Notes: generated by a model from the letters alone, not told the origin. A stretch of DNA of 64,000 nucleotides from JALYRV01 sp040902895 (GCA_040902895.1 JBBDWL010000056.1:1-64000), one strand, 5' to 3'. Positions 53,808 to 62,024 are shown, counted from the first letter of the stretch. A program made the numbers and translations.

Positions 53808-54682
53808 TGCGGGGCGGCGATGCCCGCGAGGACCTTCACGCCATCGCGGCGCGCGCCCACCTGCACGATCTGCGGCGTGCCCGACGGACGCGCATAGGTG
53901 ACCTCATACTGATGCGCCAGCGAAGAGGCGTAGTCTCGCATCAGCACCTCGACCGCATTGTCTGTGAAGACGACCTCACGCCGTCCGCCGCCAACCTGCA
54001 CGAAACGATTGAGCACAATGTCACGTGCCGGATTCTCGAGTGATCCCTTCTGCACCGAGACGGCCCAGACCTGCGAGCGCGACGCGATCAACGAGGTCAG
54101 AACCCGCTGGGGCTGCTGACTGCTGACTTCTTTGCTCGGCTCGACGTTGACAATGACGATCGCGCGCCGCGGGGTCTTCTGCCTCGCGAGGGCCCGGGTG
54201 GTCGCGTCAAGCGCCTCGAGCAGCACCGAAGCCGCGCGCTGTTTCGGATAGACCCGTGCGGTTGCTTTCAGGAACTCCTGATGGTCGCTCGTGAAGTCCT
54301 TGATCTCGACCGCGGCCTGCCCGAACTCCCATAGAGCCATCTGCGACTGCGGACTTTCCTTCGCGATGGTCTCGACGAAGGCTTTCAGGCCGGCGCGGAT
54401 GTCCTGGATGAATACCTGCGCTTCGGTCGTCGTGTCGATCAGCAGCACGATGGCGAGCGGCTGCTCCGACTTCTTCACCGACACGATCTCGCGATCGATG
54501 TTGTCTTCCCGGATCGCGAAGTCGGCGGCGGTCATGTCGGTCACCGGCTTGCCTTTGTCGTCGATCACCGAGACGAAGATCGTTTTCTGGGCGGCCTGCG
54601 TGCCCACGGCCACGGCGCCGAGCGACACGATCAGGGCGAGACACGACAGGGGAACGAGCCGGCGGTGCGCGCGCGCAGTCAT
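53804..54682 (-). CDS. VWFA-related protein 7 (short form)
   Basis: 292 residues with a signal peptide (LVPLSCLALIVSLGAVAVGTQAA). The opening KTIFVSVIDDKGKPVTDMTAADF is shared by the family; the VWA domain has PLAIVLLIDTTTEAQVF, where the site reads DTTTE, plus RRAIVIVNVEP and QVWAVSVQKG. No C-terminal extension is present. Translation of the sulfatase-TPR gene begins within its stop codon, which ties the two proteins to one process. Confidence 0.87.
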   Translation of the reverse strand: MTARAHRRLVPLSCLALIVSLGAVAVGTQAAQKTIFVSVIDDKGKPVTDMTAADFAIREDNIDREIVSVKKSEQPLAIVLLIDTTTEAQVFIQDIRAGLKAFVETIAKESPQSQMALWEFGQAAVEIKDFTSDHQEFLKATARVYPKQRAASVLLEALDATTRALARQKTPRRAIVIVNVEPSKEVSSQQPQRVLTSLIASRSQVWAVSVQKGSLENPARDIVLNRFVQVGGGRREVVFTDNAVEVLMRDYASSLAHQYEVTYARPSGTPQIVQVGARRDGVKVLAGIAAPQ

Positions 54683-54722
54683 AACAGGACCTCCTGGGGC
54701 AGTATACCTTCGCGGGCCGCGG

Positions 54723-55604
54723 TCACCGGATCATCGGCGACAGGCGCACCCGGTTGCCGCAGCGGCAGTCCATGGTGACGGGCGCGACCGGCTGACTCGA
54801 GGGCCGCGCGAAGGTCACGACATATTGCGAGGCGAGGCTCGCGGCCACCTGCGTCAGAAGGGTTTCGAGGCCGGCGGCTTCCGCCGCGAATACGCGAAGT
54901 CCCCCGCTCGATTTCGTCACGGCATCGAGCACCGAGTCGCGGCGCCTGGCGGACTGTCCAGGACCGCGCACCGAGATGGCCCAGTACGTGGCGCCCGACG
55001 CGCTCACGGCCTTCGCCGCGCGCGTCATCATCGCCTCATCGCCGCCTTCAACGGAGTGCAGATCCACCGACACGATCGCGCGCCGGGGCATCGGCCTCGC
55101 GCGAAGTCTCGTTGACGCGTCGTCCAGGGCCTCCAGCAGCTTGGCATCCGACGGCAGATTCGGATAGATGCGCGCGACGGCGAAATCCAGTTTCTCTGCC
55201 GGGACATCGAAATCGGCGACGGTCACGGGCGCGCCTCCGAACTCGGTGAGTGAGAGTGCCGTCCCGGGGGCATGAGCGCGGATGGCCACGACAAACGCGG
55301 CAAACGAGGTGCGGATGTCGCGCACCGGCGCCTGCGATCCCATTGGCGGCTTCACGGTGTCGACCAGCATCGCAACGGAGAGCGGTTCGTCCGACAACGA
55401 CGCGTCGATCACCTCGCGCGTCGCACTGCCCTCGCGCACGACGAAATCGGCGGCCGTCAGGCCAGCTACCGGCGCACCGGGGTTGGCTAACACGGTCACC
55501 AGCACGGTCAGGCGGTTCGGATGCTGGATGTCAGAGAAAGAGCGAGCCTCGGGCGCCAGTGACAAAAGCACTGCAGCAAGGGCCGCTGCGATGAGAGCGC
55601 GCAT
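54723..55604 (-). CDS. VWFA-related protein 8 (short form)
   Basis: 293 residues with a signal peptide (LIAAALAAVLLSLAPEARS), a family opening (HPNRLTVLVTVLANPGAPVAG, ADFVVREGSATREV) and a VWA domain with PLSVAMLVDTVKPPMGSQ, RRAIVSVDLHSVEGG, TYWAISVRGPG and SQYVVTFARPSSQP. The metal-site Asp is present but the serines are not. It is the first gene of the operon with VWFA 7 (40-base gap) and sulfatase-TPR copy 2. Confidence 0.85.
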   Translation of the reverse strand: MRALIAAALAAVLLSLAPEARSFSDIQHPNRLTVLVTVLANPGAPVAGLTAADFVVREGSATREVIDASLSDEPLSVAMLVDTVKPPMGSQAPVRDIRTSFAAFVVAIRAHAPGTALSLTEFGGAPVTVADFDVPAEKLDFAVARIYPNLPSDAKLLEALDDASTRLRARPMPRRAIVSVDLHSVEGGDEAMMTRAAKAVSASGATYWAISVRGPGQSARRRDSVLDAVTKSSGGLRVFAAEAAGLETLLTQVAASLASQYVVTFARPSSQPVAPVTMDCRCGNRVRLSPMIR

Positions 55605-55678
55605 CGGACACTCCGTTTTCGGGTCGCAAGCGCTGGCAGCCTATTATGCCGCCGAAGCTAGTCGACAACCAACTGGCA

Positions 55679-55692
55679 TATACTTAGGTATA
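55679..55692. promoter_or_regulatory. Putative VapB operator in front of the first vapBC
   Basis: TATAC (55679-55683) and GTATA (55688-55692) form an inverted repeat with the 4-base spacer TTAG. It lies about 30 bases before the vapB start and just ahead of the AAGGAGG ribosome site at 55704-55710. The second vapBC locus has the same half-sites with one more spacer base. Confidence 0.6.
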
Positions 55693-55720
55693 CGGCAACG
55701 GTCAAGGAGGGAATCCGACC

Positions 55721-55948
55721 ATGCAGCGCAGAGCCAAGGTGTTCCTGAACAATCGCAGCCAGGCCGTGCGGTTGCCGAAGGAGTTCCAGTTCACGACCGG
55801 CGAGGTTTTCATTCGCAAAGAGGGTGAGGATGTGATCCTGTCGCCCCGGCCAACGGATTGGGGACCCTATCTCGAGAGCGGTCCCGTTGCGTCCGACGCG
55901 TTCATGGAGAACGTCGAGGATCTGCCCGTACAGGAGCGCGAGCCCTGA
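55721..55948 (+). CDS. vapB: VapB-type antitoxin (AbrB/SpoVT fold)
   Basis: 75 residues. MQRRAKVFLNNRSQAVRLPKEFQF is the swapped-hairpin DNA-binding domain of VapB, and the C-terminal tail (DAFMENVEDLPVQEREP) would bind the toxin. A very good ribosome site (AAGGAGG) lies 10 bases upstream of the ATG. The stop overlaps the vapC start (TGATG), the typical coupling in these modules. It should repress its own promoter through the palindrome at 55679. Confidence 0.93.
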   Translation: MQRRAKVFLNNRSQAVRLPKEFQFTTGEVFIRKEGEDVILSPRPTDWGPYLESGPVASDAFMENVEDLPVQEREP

Positions 55949-56385
55949 TGGCCCGCTACATGCTGGACACGGATATCTGTTCGTACATCATGAAGCGTTC
56001 GCACCCAACGGTGTTGAAGCGGCTGCGGGCGATTCCCGTGACAGATGTCAGTATTTCAGTCATCAGCCAATCAGCACTGCTCTACGGCGTTGAAGTCTCG
56101 CCGCGGCGCACGCAGGATGCTGCGGCGCTCAAGGCATTTCTTCCCCACGTCGAGGTTCTCGAGTTTCCCGGTGACGCCGCGCTTCACTATGCCCAGATAC
56201 GTGCTGACCTGAAAACACGTGGCCGGATGATCGGCGCCAACGATCTCTTCATCGCCGCTCACGCACGCAGTCTTGGGCTCAGGCTCGTCACCAACAACAC
56301 CGCCGAGTTCGGGCGCGTGAAAGGCCTGACGCTCGAGAACTGGACGCGGGCCGTTCGTCGTTCTCGCTCAAAGGCCGACGAATAG
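55948..56385 (+). CDS. vapC: VapC-type PIN-domain ribonuclease toxin
   Basis: 145 residues from the ATG overlapping the vapB stop. The PIN acidic residues are visible: Asp in YMLDTDICSYI (about 7-9), Glu in ALLYGVEVS, Asp in IGANDLFIAAHA (about 100) and the final Asn/Glu region VTNNTAEFGRVKGL. VapC toxins cut tRNA or rRNA loops when the antitoxin is degraded. All four catalytic positions appear intact. Confidence 0.93.
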   Translation: MARYMLDTDICSYIMKRSHPTVLKRLRAIPVTDVSISVISQSALLYGVEVSPRRTQDAAALKAFLPHVEVLEFPGDAALHYAQIRADLKTRGRMIGANDLFIAAHARSLGLRLVTNNTAEFGRVKGLTLENWTRAVRRSRSKADE

Positions 56386-56433
56386 CTGCGGGACGAAACT
56401 CGCCGCGCGGCAGCAGGCCAAGTCGACTCCCAA

Positions 56434-56634
56434 TCAGCGATCGCCGGTGCGACGAGCGACGACAATCGTGACGTCGTCGCGATCGCGGGAGAAATCGCGG
56501 TAGAGCACGCCTGCAATCAGAGCCGGATCCCGCTCGGCGAGACCGGCGTAATCGCTCAGGCCTGTCTCGCCTGATGCCTCCGCGTTCCGTGCGTGGGGAG
56601 ATACGAAACCGGAACGCGGGAATGACTCTCGCAC
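56434..56634 (-). pseudogene. Possible C-terminal remnant of a PP2C/SpoIIE-type serine phosphatase
   Basis: The last 40 or so residues of this minus-strand frame (GLSDYAGLAERDPALIAGVLY, then RDFSRDRDDVTIVVARR) look like the end of a SpoIIE/PP2C phosphatase, where RDDVTIVVAR is the last strand with its metal-binding Asp. The rest of such a domain is missing. The remaining bases between vapC and the serine-hydrolase gene at 56769 show nothing else I can name. Confidence 0.45.
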
Positions 56635-56768
56635 GAACCCTGACGAATACGTTTGCTGGCATCCGGCCAGTTGAGGCGCCTGGGTTCATCGCTGCGCAGT
56701 TTGTGGGGCGGTGCTCGCCATGGCGCGATAGAATCCCTGCGCCAACCCCTGCCAACTGAGGCGGATCC

Positions 56769-58157
56769 ATGCGGAAGACCCGGCCTGTTCTGATTTCGGC
56801 GATCGTGATCGGTGCGCTGGCGGCGGCGCTCCCGTCGGCCGCGCCGCGCCTCGCGGACGTCGAGCCGCTCATGGCTCGGTTTCTCGCCGACAGCAACGTC
56901 GTCGGCGTCTCGGTCGGCGTAGAACGCGGCCGCGACGTCATCGTCCGCGGCGGGTGGGGACTGGCGGACCGCGGAACCGGCCGGAAGGCAACCGCGCAAA
57001 CAGTCTACCGCCTGGGATCGAGCAGCAAGCAGTTCACCGCGGCCCTGGTGATGAAACTGGTCGAGCGCGGAATGGTCGGCCTGGACGACCCCGTCGATCG
57101 ACACCTGCCGCAGATGCCCCGCAAGTGGCTCGGCATCACCGTCCGGCAGCTGCTCAATCACACCTCCGGCGTGCCCAACACCAGCGACGCCGGATCCAGC
57201 AGTTGGGCGAAGAAGCTGTCGCCGGCGGGACTATTGGCGCTCGTCAGCGGCCGCGGCCTGCAGTTTCCAGCCGGGTCGACGTTCGCCTACAGCAACAGCA
57301 ACTACGTCATGCTCGGCCAGATCGCGGAGCGCCACTATGGCAAACCGCTCCCGCAAATCTTCGCCGACGAATTGTTCGGCCCGCTCAACCTGACATCGAC
57401 GCGGTACTGCGAAGACGAATACGGCGCGAATGGTCAGGCGATGCCGTACATACGCAACGGCGATCGCGTCGAAGACGCACCGTACTGGAGCGTCACGCAC
57501 GGTTTTGGCTCGGGCTGCATCTGCTCGACCGTCGCCGACATCGCCGAGTGGAATCGCGCGCTGCACGGCGGCAAGGTGGTCAGCGCCTCGTCGTACGCGC
57601 AGATGACCGCCCCCCAGGGCGCGGCAGCGGCGGCAGGGCTCGGCTCGGCAGGATTCGGCTTCGGTCTGATGGCGGGGAGCGTGGCTGGACGGCCGGCGCT
57701 GCTTCACGGCGGAACCGTTCCGGGTTTTATCGCGATGCCGGCCTGGCTGCCAGCCGAACAGTTGTCGATCGTCATCCTAATGAACACGCGACGGACGCCA
57801 CACACGGGCTTCCTGTTGCGCGATCTCGCGCGACTTGCACTCGGCGATCCTGTGACGATCGTTCCGGTTCAGACTGGACCGCCGCCCGATGCCGCCGCGC
57901 TCAGACCGTTGGCGGGCACCTACATCATCAACGTCCCCGGCCGTGCGCGCCAGATCAGATTCTGGGTCGATGGCAAGACCCTCATGAGCCAAGCCGCGGG
58001 CGAAGACCGTATTCCGCTGCGGCCAGCCGGGCCGCACGCATTCGGAGCCGCCTACGACTGGTCGGTTCGCTTCACATTCAACGTCGCAAGCGGCGCGGCG
58101 ACCAGCCTGACGTTCGAGCAAGGCGGCTCGACGTTCACCGGACTGCGGAAGCGCTGA
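56769..58157 (+). CDS. Exported serine hydrolase of the beta-lactamase/DD-peptidase family
   Basis: 462 residues with a signal peptide (PVLISAIVIGALAAALPSAAP). The penicillin-binding fold shows the SxxK nucleophile in RLGSSSKQFTAAL (about 78-83), YSNSNYVMLG (YxN, about 173-182) and HGGTVPGF in place of KTG. Such class-C-like enzymes act as esterases, D-aminopeptidases or peptidoglycan hydrolases. A C-terminal lipocalin-like or DUF3471-type region (about 370-460) with GTYIINVPG is present. The substrate is unknown. It is single, with 155 featureless bases before the tRNA gene. Confidence 0.9.
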   Translation: MRKTRPVLISAIVIGALAAALPSAAPRLADVEPLMARFLADSNVVGVSVGVERGRDVIVRGGWGLADRGTGRKATAQTVYRLGSSSKQFTAALVMKLVERGMVGLDDPVDRHLPQMPRKWLGITVRQLLNHTSGVPNTSDAGSSSWAKKLSPAGLLALVSGRGLQFPAGSTFAYSNSNYVMLGQIAERHYGKPLPQIFADELFGPLNLTSTRYCEDEYGANGQAMPYIRNGDRVEDAPYWSVTHGFGSGCICSTVADIAEWNRALHGGKVVSASSYAQMTAPQGAAAAAGLGSAGFGFGLMAGSVAGRPALLHGGTVPGFIAMPAWLPAEQLSIVILMNTRRTPHTGFLLRDLARLALGDPVTIVPVQTGPPPDAAALRPLAGTYIINVPGRARQIRFWVDGKTLMSQAAGEDRIPLRPAGPHAFGAAYDWSVRFTFNVASGAATSLTFEQGGSTFTGLRKR

Positions 58158-58312
58158 CCGCGCTTCGTTCGAGCCAAGAACAAACCGGGTTAATTGAACG
58201 GCCTTCCCTACGGAGTGCGCTTCCACCTTTGGCGAGATGGAGTCTCGTTCCAGGCGAAGTGCCACCTAGAAATGGAACTCGGCGCGAGTCGCCGAAATTC
58301 GCACGTTGAAAT

Positions 58313-58402
58313 TGGCGGAGAGAGTGGGATTCGAACCCACGGTAGGGTTACCCCTACACACGCTTTCCAAGCGTGCTCCTTCAACCACTCGGACATCTCT
58401 CC
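58313..58402 (-). tRNA. tRNA-Ser (GGA anticodon)
   Basis: The minus strand from 58402 folds into a class II tRNA of 90 bases including an encoded CCA. The acceptor GGAGAGA pairs with TCTCTCC, the discriminator is G, the anticodon loop CTTGGAAAG carries GGA (about 58368-58366), there is a long variable arm (TAGGGGTAACCCTA) and the T loop is GGTTCGAATCC. The D arm is CCGAGTGGTTGAAGG. It borders the accessory cassette at 58566-60674, which lies on its 5' side. The bases 58403-58565 hold no recognised gene. Confidence 0.97.
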
Positions 58403-58565
58403 GTTTCGAATCAACGACTTACAGACATCGCTCTGACGAAGAATCCGTATTGTGTCAGACCTCCTATTCTGCCGCGATCACTTAACGAGATTCGGTCCCC
58501 ACCATTCTCCTTCGAGAGCGACGAGACTGCTCCAGACTAAACCGAGCGCACATCGACTACGAGAC

Positions 58566-58931
58566 TTAATGACTGGCCCGTCGTTTTGGACGGACAAATT
58601 CCGCGACCTCATCCTCGGTGATTCGTTCTGTCGTCTTCTCAAGCAGAAGGGCCGCAAGCTGCATCGGTTCGACGCGGACACCCCCATGTTCGCGAACCTT
58701 CGCAGAGATCATCTCGAGGCGCTTGAGCGTGCGTGGCGCGAGTGGAACGAGCCGCCGCTCGACCCAGCGCGGGTCGGTTGGCCGCCCGCCACCGGTCGGT
58801 ACGCTGAAGCGAGCCTCGATGTCCGCCAACAACTGCATCGCCCCGAAGTAGCCACCTGTGGCAGACACTTTTCCTGGACGTTCCGCTCCGAGCGCGAGGG
58901 CGATCTTGTCCATGTTCAGATGCGTCTTCAT
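58566..58931 (-). CDS. Small hypothetical protein of the ERCC4-nuclease cassette
   Basis: 121 residues; an alternative start is the ATG at 58913 (MDKIALALGAERPG). It has a Gly-rich patch (VSATGGYFGAMQLL), a basic helix-rich core (PLAPRTLKRLEMISAKVREH) and a charged C terminus (TERITEDEVAEFVRPKRRA). No signal peptide, no known motif. The start follows the stop of the gene at 58935 by only three bases, so the two are translated together. The protein looks genuine by composition and operon position; function unknown. Confidence 0.65.
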   Translation of the reverse strand: MKTHLNMDKIALALGAERPGKVSATGGYFGAMQLLADIEARFSVPTGGGRPTDPRWVERRLVPLAPRTLKRLEMISAKVREHGGVRVEPMQLAALLLEKTTERITEDEVAEFVRPKRRASH

Positions 58932-58934
58932 GGT

Positions 58935-59348
58935 CTACTTCTCCGCAAAGTGGCGGATAGCGAGGTACTCATCCCCGATCACCAGGCCGATCTCGCCCTG
59001 GCGGGCATCGCGTCCCATCATCCGGCAGAAGCTCGCGAGCTCGGCGAGCTTCCGGGGATTCTGAATGTCGCCGGGCGTCGTGTAACAGTGCATGACGACG
59101 GGCTCGTCCTTGACGAGTACTCCGCCTCTTTCGTCATCACGCCAGATGCCCTTCGCCTTCGGATACGCCGTTGCCCCTCCGAAGACGCGCCCGAACATGT
59201 CCAGCGCGGCGTCGACCCATTGGTTTTGGTTCACGGCCGTCGTCCCGTCACGTTCGACGCTTGGCACGAACAGAACGACCAGGACGCTTTTGCGGCCCTC
59301 ATGAAGTGCGACCCTTTGCCGTCGCGACGGCCGACGCTTCTTCGCCAC
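58935..59348 (-). CDS. Hypothetical protein of the ERCC4-nuclease cassette
   Basis: About 137 residues from a GTG at 59348 (VAKKRRPSRRQRVALHEGRK); the open frame extends further upstream over DNA with no coding character. Features are a basic N terminus, LVVLFVPSVERDG, NQWVDAALDMFGRVFGGATAYP, GIWRDDERGG and EIGLVIGDEYL at the C terminus. The alternation of sheets and helices suggests a small alpha/beta fold. The family is not recognised. It lies 116 bases downstream of the XPF-like nuclease gene and three bases upstream of the next gene. Confidence 0.65.
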   Translation of the reverse strand: MAKKRRPSRRQRVALHEGRKSVLVVLFVPSVERDGTTAVNQNQWVDAALDMFGRVFGGATAYPKAKGIWRDDERGGVLVKDEPVVMHCYTTPGDIQNPRKLAELASFCRMMGRDARQGEIGLVIGDEYLAIRHFAEK

Positions 59349-59464
59349 ACGATCAATATAGATCGTGCTTTCTCGCAACACAAGCGCTTCGCCCCGGCGG
59401 GTATGCGACGCGTGACGGCGCGTCTCTGGGCGAAGATGATCCGCCGGGAGCCGGACCAGCGTCG

Positions 59465-60253
59465 TCAGGAGACGACGTTGCGAATTCGTTGGGCTTTGCT
59501 CGGTCCAATACCGCGGACCTGCACCAACAGGCCGGGGTCGGCCGTGATGACACGCTCGACAGATCCGAAATGCACTAAGAGGCGGTTCGCCAGTGCCGGA
59601 CCGACGCCCGGCAGCCCTTGCAGCATGTACAGTTTCCGCGATGCGAGGCGTTTCGGTTGCCGGTCGTATCGTTGGAGAACCGGGGGATTGGTTCTCGCCA
59701 GTTGCCCGGCGAGCAGTCGCAGGATGCGGAGCGAGTCTTCCGGATTGCGTGCGTGAATCACCGGAAGCCGCCACATCACCGCCAACGAAAGTACCGCGCC
59801 CTTCAGCGCGTGCGTGTGAACGTCGGGCATCGGCGCAGGCGCGGGCCCTTCGAGGAGAACGATTGGCCGGTGGGGGCTTCGCGCGAGCGCTGCCGCCTGG
59901 GGAAAGAGTCGTCCATCCACAAGCGAAGTCGCGAAATCCGCGTACGTTTTTCGTTCGATGAGGATACCGCCATCGATGAGGTAGTCACCGACGGCAAGAC
60001 GCTCCATGCGAATGTCGAACTCTCCGCATCCGCGTGCGAGATCGAGCAATGCGGCGTTTCGCTCAGAACAGTCGACGCGAAGCTGCCATTGCCTCGCGAC
60101 GTTCGCGACGCCGACACTCTCGGCATTTCGATCAACGGCGGAGACGCGCATCATCTGGAGGGGAAAGCCAAAGGTCCGCAGTCTGGTGAAACAATCAACG
60201 AGAGTTGCAAAGTGCCTCGGCGCTTGCGCGCCTCCGCATGACCTACCATCCAC
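59465..60253 (-). CDS. XPF/ERCC4-type structure-specific nuclease with C-terminal helix-hairpin-helix
   Basis: Up to 262 residues; the true start may be one of the ATGs at 60154/60151 (MMRVSAVD). The ERCC4 nuclease core is present: VDCSER (with Asp and Glu, compare VDxRE), AVGDYLIDGGILIERKTYADF with the diagnostic ERKxxxD, and DGRLFPQAAALA. The C terminus has two HhH motifs (LQGLPGVGPALANRLL and VQVRGIGPSKAQRI). Archaeal and eukaryotic XPF cut branched DNA; bacterial stand-alone versions are little studied. It is flanked by three small genes of unknown function on the same strand beside a tRNA, which suggests a repair or defence cassette. Confidence 0.88.
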   Translation of the reverse strand: MDGRSCGGAQAPRHFATLVDCFTRLRTFGFPLQMMRVSAVDRNAESVGVANVARQWQLRVDCSERNAALLDLARGCGEFDIRMERLAVGDYLIDGGILIERKTYADFATSLVDGRLFPQAAALARSPHRPIVLLEGPAPAPMPDVHTHALKGAVLSLAVMWRLPVIHARNPEDSLRILRLLAGQLARTNPPVLQRYDRQPKRLASRKLYMLQGLPGVGPALANRLLVHFGSVERVITADPGLLVQVRGIGPSKAQRIRNVVS

Positions 60254-60377
60254 GACGAACCATCAACGAGGGTCCGTTTTCCAGACGGTTGGAGTCTCAT
60301 CAATGTTTAACGTGGGCTGAGAGCCAGACCCACATGACCGCACGCTCCTCCGACCTTCCCCATGAACTGTTGCCGTG

Positions 60378-60674
60378 TCAGGACAGCTCGCCAAGCGCGG
60401 CGTCGTCCTGGTCGTACGCTTCGATCGTCGTCTTCGCGTTCGTCGTCTTCAGCGCCTGTTCGAGCAGGCGAATCTCTCGCGCGACGCGCGTCACGAGACG
60501 GTCGAGCACTTTCACGTCATAAACGGGCTCCTTCACGATCTCCTTGTCGGCAGAGGCACCGTAGAAGCGCCGCTCCCGATGGGCGTTGTCGTTGCGAAGC
60601 GCCAGAAGTTCTTCGTGGCGCTTTTTCAAGGTCTTGAGCCATGCCAGCCCTTCATTGATCGTGATTTGAGCCAT
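60378..60674 (-). CDS. Small coiled-coil hypothetical protein at the head of the ERCC4 cassette
   Basis: 98 residues, almost entirely helical and charged: INEGLAWLKTLKKRHEELLAL, a middle stretch HRERRFYGASADKEIV and VLDRLVTRVAREIRLLEQAL, so an antiparallel coiled coil is likely. A weak ribosome site (AAGGTGA) precedes the ATG. It faces the ERCC4 gene with a gap of 124 bases. I do not recognise a family; similarity to DIP1984-type proteins is possible but unproven. Confidence 0.6.
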   Translation of the reverse strand: MAQITINEGLAWLKTLKKRHEELLALRNDNAHRERRFYGASADKEIVKEPVYDVKVLDRLVTRVAREIRLLEQALKTTNAKTTIEAYDQDDAALGELS

Positions 60675-60919
60675 CGGTTCACCTTCGTCGCGGCCTCACA
60701 ACGCGCCGACGACGACGATGGCATCGTCGTCGAACGGTTGTCAAATGAGATCTGCCGCATGAGATCTGCCGCATGTGATTCTGCGGAGGTCTGTACGAGG
60801 TCATCGTGATATGGAGGGCCAGACGAAGACCGAAGCGATCCGCCGCATCGCACGACGATCACATGTGCCGGCCAACTCGGTCAGGTCGCAAGAATCGACA
60901 ACCGTCGCCGCATGCGTGA
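60675..60919. other. Gene-free stretch with a 14-bp tandem duplication
   Basis: ATGAGATCTGCCGC is repeated exactly at 60745-60758 and 60759-60772. A plus-strand frame from 60775 is open, but its product is Arg/Ser-rich and has no protein character. I see no convincing gene here. Confidence 0.5.
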
Positions 60920-61183
60920 TCATCGCGAACCGAGCGCGGCTAGGTCGGAGTCGACCGACGCATAACGGACCGCCATCTCGAGAAAGAATCGCGCGTGAAA
61001 GAACGCCTCCACGATGGGCCGCGTCACCAGCGTCCAGCGATCATTGTCAGCAGTCGTGAACTCTTTGCCGGTTCCTTGGCGAACGATCTGGAGAAACCAT
61101 GGATGCAGCGGACGGTCTGGAAGGAGGCCTCTGAGCTGCCGAACAATGCTGTCGGTCTGCTGCTGAAGCCAGAACACTTTCAA
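60920..61183 (-). CDS. Hypothetical protein, possibly a gene fragment
   Basis: 87 residues with natural-looking composition (MKVFWLQQQTDSIVRQL, PLHPWFLQIVRQGTGKEF, PIVEAFFHARFFLEMAVRY). No known domain. The next gene upstream, vapC, ends 26 bases away on the same strand, so it could be a third gene of that operon or the 3' piece of an older gene. I could not decide between the two. Confidence 0.45.
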   Translation of the reverse strand: MKVFWLQQQTDSIVRQLRGLLPDRPLHPWFLQIVRQGTGKEFTTADNDRWTLVTRPIVEAFFHARFFLEMAVRYASVDSDLAALGSR

Positions 61184-61208
61184 GCTTACGCCGGCTCAAC
61201 GAGCGTCT

Positions 61209-61631
61209 TCAGCGGCGAGTGACCGCCCAGTCTTCCCATTTTAGTCCGGGCACGCGCGCGAACTCCTTCGCGTTGGAGGTCACAAGTGTCGCGCCACGCC
61301 GTCGCGCTTGGCCGGCGAGAAGCACATCATAGGCCCCAATCGGTTTTCCGATCGCTTCGAGCTCGGCGCGGACCGTTCCAGCCGTGCGCGCGTCGTCCTC
61401 GTCGAACAGTGTCCACTCCAGCGGGCCGGCAAAGAACGCCTCGAGCCGCTGCGTGTTGCTGTCTTTGCGCTGGCGCTTCGCGACGCCGTACCACAGCTCG
61501 AATGCGACGATCGACGACAGCAGGATGACGCTCCTCCGAACCACCGCTCGCTGGAATCGCCGACGCACGTTGACCTCGGAGCCGTTGATCAACGCGATGC
61601 ACGCGTTCGTGTCGATCAAGTACTTCGTCAT
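61209..61631 (-). CDS. vapC: VapC-type PIN-domain toxin (second module)
   Basis: 140 residues. PIN signatures are YLIDTNACIALING (Asp about 7), IVAFELWYGVAK (Glu about 45), IGAYDVLLAGQARRRG (Asp about 100) and VTSNAKEFARVPGL. It is distinct in sequence from the VapC at 55948 but of the same class. The start overlaps the vapB stop by four bases (ATGA). A tRNA-fragment or rRNA cleavage role is expected from the family. Confidence 0.93.
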   Translation of the reverse strand: MTKYLIDTNACIALINGSEVNVRRRFQRAVVRRSVILLSSIVAFELWYGVAKRQRKDSNTQRLEAFFAGPLEWTLFDEDDARTAGTVRAELEAIGKPIGAYDVLLAGQARRRGATLVTSNAKEFARVPGLKWEDWAVTRR

Positions 61632-61867
61632 TCGAACACGTCTCGCTCGGGCGTCGGGGGCTGCTGTCGTCCTTCCGGCATGAAGGCTTCATCCGACAAT
61701 CGATCGAGTTCGGCGAACCATGCCGAGACGTCCGTGAACATCGGTTCCACGAGCAGACCTCGCCCGGCGCGGCGCACCCTGACGCGGTCTCCCTCGAACC
61801 TGAACTCGCGCGGCAACCGCACGGCCTGGCTGCGTCCGTTCTTGAATAGCTTGGCGGTGGCGGTCAC
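61628..61867 (-). CDS. vapB: VapB-type antitoxin (second module)
   Basis: I prefer the GTG at 61867 because AAGGAGGA sits five or six bases ahead of it; the first in-frame ATG at 61891 lies inside the operator and would have no ribosome site. About 79 residues: TATAKLFKNGRSQAVRLPREFRF is the AbrB-like domain, and the tail LDRLSDEAFMPEGRQQPP should engage the toxin. It forms a coupled pair with the PIN gene downstream and has paired operator repeats upstream. Confidence 0.92.
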   Translation of the reverse strand: MTATAKLFKNGRSQAVRLPREFRFEGDRVRVRRAGRGLLVEPMFTDVSAWFAELDRLSDEAFMPEGRQQPPTPERDVFE

Positions 61868-61881
61868 AGGCTCCTCCTTGA

Positions 61882-61903
61882 TATATACCATTAGTATATA
61901 CCA
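61882..61903. promoter_or_regulatory. Putative VapB operator in front of the second vapBC
   Basis: TATATACCA occurs as two direct copies (61882-61890 and 61895-61903), and within them TATAC and GTATA form an inverted repeat with a 5-base spacer. The first vapBC has TATAC-N4-GTATA, so the two antitoxins may recognise similar DNA. No gene is seen between 61904 and 62024. Confidence 0.55.
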
Positions 61904-62024
61904 ATCACGTGGACCTTCCTAGACCGCACATCAGAGGAGCAGGAGCCGTCGGCATGGTCTTCGACCAGCATCCGCTCGTGACGGCACGCCGGTAGGATTC
62001 CGCTCCCAGTGCTGCGAACTCGAC

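Noticed and set aside
58313..60674. Integrative element bounded by tRNA-Ser attachment sites
   Set aside because: No integrase is present, and I found no second copy of the tRNA 3' end; the cassette lies on the 5' side of the tRNA.
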